This document shows, one piece after another, positions 61,037 through 64,000 of a stretch of 64,000 nucleotides of DNA; positions within the stretch are counted from its first letter, which is position 1; each line of letters begins with the position of its first letter. Location: positions 1,798,001 to 1,862,000 of the forward strand of contig JAHNUO010000007.1 of NCBI GenBank assembly GCA_019787685.1, written 5' to 3'. The stretch comes from Chiua virens. Its lineage: Eukaryota; Basidiomycota; Agaricomycetes; Boletales; Boletaceae. The position numbers and the translations under genes were made by a program. The notes beneath the pieces were generated by a model that saw only the letters and a program-made list of their open reading frames with translations, was not told the origin of the DNA and did no database searches.

Positions 61037-64000
61037 GTAAACTGGGATCTCATGTTTGCACTACCCTTCCAAAGGACTATGAAAACTCTGTTTCTTTAAA
61101 GTTTGATTTCCAATACTCCAAAACACCTCCCCAGCAAGAGGATAAACTACCTAAATCACCAAAAACAACAGAAAACAAAAGCGTTGACAGCGTCTCTGCG
61201 GAGCGTGGCGGACACAATAGTTCTGTGCTTAATTCTGTCACAAAACAAATACCTGATGGGTCTTTCATTAGATCTACATCAGTAGAAAAAGAAATTATCT
61301 TACCAATTTTGGTATCCCCAGTAAACCAAATTGGTTATGTTGGAGCAAAAGCGCTTTTAGATAGTGGAGCTAATGTGATCTTCATACATGAGGATTACGT
61401 CGCGAGGCACAAACTTCCCACACATGCGCTTCCTCACCCAATCCAAGTTTTCAACGTGGATGGCACTAAGAACCAAGCAGGCTCAATTACTCACGCCACA
61501 CAAATCTTGATCGATTTCAAAGGTCACAGGGAGATAGTGGATGCTGAAATTACCAACCTTGGAAAGAATGATCTTATCCTCGGATTCACATGGTTAAAGC
61601 ACCACAATCCCCATATAGACTGGATGACAGGAATAGTAATGATGAGAAGATGCCCAGAATCATGTCATTCACAGGATGAAGACAACTTCCTGGATTCCAT
61701 TATTGCAGACGAAATCTCCTATGCAAACTCTATAGTGAAAGCCCGTATTTTTTCCGCTCACATGGAAACTCCACCTTCTCCTCCTAAGGAACGCACTCTT
61801 GAAGAGATGGTGCCTAAGGAATATATGAAATATTCTAAAGTATTTGGAAAAACAGAATCCGAAAGGATACCATTACGTAAACCATGGGACCACAGCATTT
61901 ACCTAAAAGAGTCTTTTGTTCCTAAAAAGGGTCGCTTAATACCCCTCTCTGTCACAGAACAAGAGGAGGTTTCTGCATTTATTGATGACCAATTAAAGAA
62001 AGGTTACATCAGACCCTCTAAATCAGAACAGACATCTCCAGTCTTCTTCGTTCCCAAGAAAGATGGAAAGCAATGTATGGTCCAGCATTACCAATACCTA
62101 AACGAACATACAAGCAAAAACAACTACCCCTTGCCGCTTATCTCGCAGCTTGTGGATAAATCAAAAGACACTAAACTATTTACCAAAATGGATCTCTGAT
62201 GGGGATACAATAATGTACGCATCAAAGAAGGCGACAAATGGAAAGCAGCTTTTGTCTGCCACCAAGGGTCATTCGAACCCATCGTCATGTACTTTGGATT
62301 ATATAACTCACCAGCCATGTTTCAAACTATGATGAACGAAATCTTTGCCAATATGAATGGCATTGTTGTCGTTTACATCACTGACCTTATGATATTCACT
62401 AACACTGACGATTATGAAACTCATGACAAAATTGTACTTGAAGTACTCAAATGTCTTCAAGATAACGACCTATACGTTAAACCAGAAAAATGCTTCTTTC
62501 ACATAAAAGAAGTGATCATGGGAACTGATGGGATTAAAATGGATAACGAAAAGACCAAAGCAGTAGCCGAATGGCCAACTCCCACATCAGTCAAACACAT
62601 CAGAACTTTTCTCAGACTTGCCAACTTCTATCACAGATTCATTAAAGATTATGGGAAAATAGCATGACCTCTTCATGACCTTACTAAAAAGGATCAGAAA
62701 TTTGAATGGACCTTCACTTGTGACGAAGCATTCACTATGCTTAAAAAGGTATTTATGACAGCCCCTATCCTTGCTTATCCAGATCAAGATGCCAAATATT
62801 GCTTAGAATGTGATTCATCGGATTTCGCAACAGGAGCAGTTCTATCTTTAGAAAAAGAAGGACTTTGGCACCCTGTCGCTTACAATAGCCATTCTATGAC
62901 ACCAGAAGAACGAAACTACCCCATAGCTGATAAAGAAATGCTCTCGGTTATTCACTCTTTGGAATTATGGCGCCACTATCTTGAGGGTGCAAAACATGAA
63001 TTTGAAATATGGAATGACCACCAGAACCTTACATGGTTTATGACACACCAAGATCTTAACTGAAGACAAGCGAGATGGGCACAATATCTCTCATGTTTTA
63101 ACTTCACTTGGCACCACAAGGCTGTAGTCACTATGGGAAAAGCTGACACTTTAAGCAGGAGGGAGGACCACATGATCGGAATCGAAGATCATAACAAAGG
63201 AATCCTTCTCATGGATCCATCTAAGATCAGATCAGCCATCACTCTCCTATACAATGGCAATCAATTTCTATCTGATATTCAACATGAAACTATGAAATTA
63301 TCACCTAATGCCATGAAACACCTATTATTTATCGGATATACAGTCGAGGACACCTTCCTTAGAAAGGGGGGTAGGATCTTCATTCCTGACGCCTTACGAA
63401 CAAAATCTATTACTATGTTTCATGACACACCTGAAGCCGGACATCCCAGTTATGACAAAACTTTAGAACTTCTCTCTCGAACCTATATCTGGCCTCAAAT
63501 GAATGAAGAAGTCAAAAATTATGTCTCACATTGTGAAAGATACGCTCATTTCAAGGGTTCCAACCAGAAAACAGCAAGACTCCTGCAACCCCTAGAAACA
63601 CCGTCATTACCATGGGAAGATATCTCAGCAGATTTCATCACAGATCTCCCACTTTCACACTCCTATGATTCTATTCTCACGGTTGTGGATCGCTTCTCTA
63701 AAGAAGTCGAATGCATTCCATGTCACAAAATGTGTTCATCTATGGATCTCACTAAATTATATCTCTCACACATATGGAAACATCATGGCCTCCCTAAAAC
63801 TATCATATCAGACCGAGGACCACAATTCGCTTCCCAACTTATGAAAGATATCTGCTCAGGGTTAAAAATAACACCCAAATTAAGTACTGCATATCATCCA
63901 CAAACAGACGGACAATCGGAACGAATGAACCGAGAAGTGCAACAGTATCTTCACATGTTCTGTGCAGAGAAGGATAATACATGGGCTGATTGGCTTCCTC
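61037..64000 (+). pseudogene. pol: A3 Pol: protease, RT, RNase H, integrase (partial)
   Basis: Open in the -1 frame through KFDFQYSKTPPQQEDKLPK. Protease LLDSGANVIFIHEDY is intact. [24 protein letters not shown]-stop-WGYNN (TGA 62197-62199), catalytic box VVVYITDLMIF with Asp replaced by Thr, and a 15-bp deletion near 62513. RNase H from about 62670; TGA stops at 62665 and 63061 match CGA in A1. The integrase from about 63430 has HPSYDKTLELL, CERYAHFK (a zinc Cys lost), ISDRGPQF and SERMNREV to the window end. Confidence 0.9.

Larger units (their letters stand above)
57787..64000 (+). mobile_element. Ty3/gypsy chromovirus A3 (runs off the window)
   Basis: 5' LTR 57787-58207, self-priming site, leader intron, ORFa, ORFb, gag (split by solo LTR E), protease, RT, RNase H and integrase to the window end. 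Left flank GTAAC. Several stops and a mutated RT box make it inactive. Confidence 0.95.

Overview
The window looks like a transposon-packed heterochromatic block from a basidiomycete fungus, most likely an Agaricomycete. The evidence is short GT-AG introns (47-140 bp), chromodomain Ty3/gypsy elements, MYB/SANT-like transposon-associated genes and cysteine-cluster (CxxC) proteins. The genus cannot be told from sequence alone. I found no ordinary single-copy host gene, tRNA, rRNA or CRISPR array. Almost every base can be assigned to a mobile element, a solo LTR or a broken transposon-associated gene.

Layout. 0.1-2.4 kb: an antisense CxxC gene, an LTR-F copy and a dispersed repeat. 2.4-9.5 kb: chromovirus copy A1 (+), broken by solo LTRs F and E. 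9.5-19.6 kb: one minus-strand SANT/trihelix-like gene (M1) cut into pieces by LTR C, solo LTR D, solo LTR G and a 6.4 kb Ty1/copia element (H). 19.8-24.2 kb: a 0.46 kb foldback repeat, a TA-flanked MITE, a decayed Tc1 transposase and a palindromic MITE. 24.2-31.4 kb: gypsy B1 (+) carrying a nearly intact Tc1 element. 31.4-44.3 kb: gypsy B2 (-), interrupted by a solo LTR-A, a GC-rich hairpin-array element and a complete 4.3 kb gag-only LTR element (G) that carries an antisense CxxC gene. 44.3-50.1 kb: solo LTRs, a second LTR-F-linked CxxC gene and a MYB/SANT-like gene (M2). 50.1-56.9 kb: full-length chromovirus A2 (-). 57.8 kb to the window end: chromovirus A3 (+), broken by solo LTR E. Most insertions are resolved by perfect 5-bp (LTR) or TA (Tc1) target-site duplications.

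The most unusual biology is in family A. It appears to self-prime: the first 11 nt of the predicted transcript are complementary to a site 2 nt inside the 5' LTR. Its leader has no AUG. A conserved intron then creates the AUG of an upstream ORF (ORFa, about 180 aa) at the splice junction. A one-pass membrane microprotein ORF (ORFb) follows, then gag, each a few nt after the previous stop. Gag-pol is in the -1 frame after a GGGAAAA heptamer kept in all three copies. The 5' module (ORFa, ORFb, capsid) is far more diverged between copies than pol and the LTRs. The second system is element G: LTR, gag, antisense intron-containing CxxC gene, LTR, all inside a GTCAC duplication, so the CxxC gene is cargo of the element. 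Two further CxxC genes sit antisense just upstream of F-type LTRs. Most premature stops are TGA where sister copies or family consensus have CGA arginine, suggesting CpG C-to-T decay.

All homology calls are by eye from motifs. Boundaries without a stated target-site duplication are approximate.
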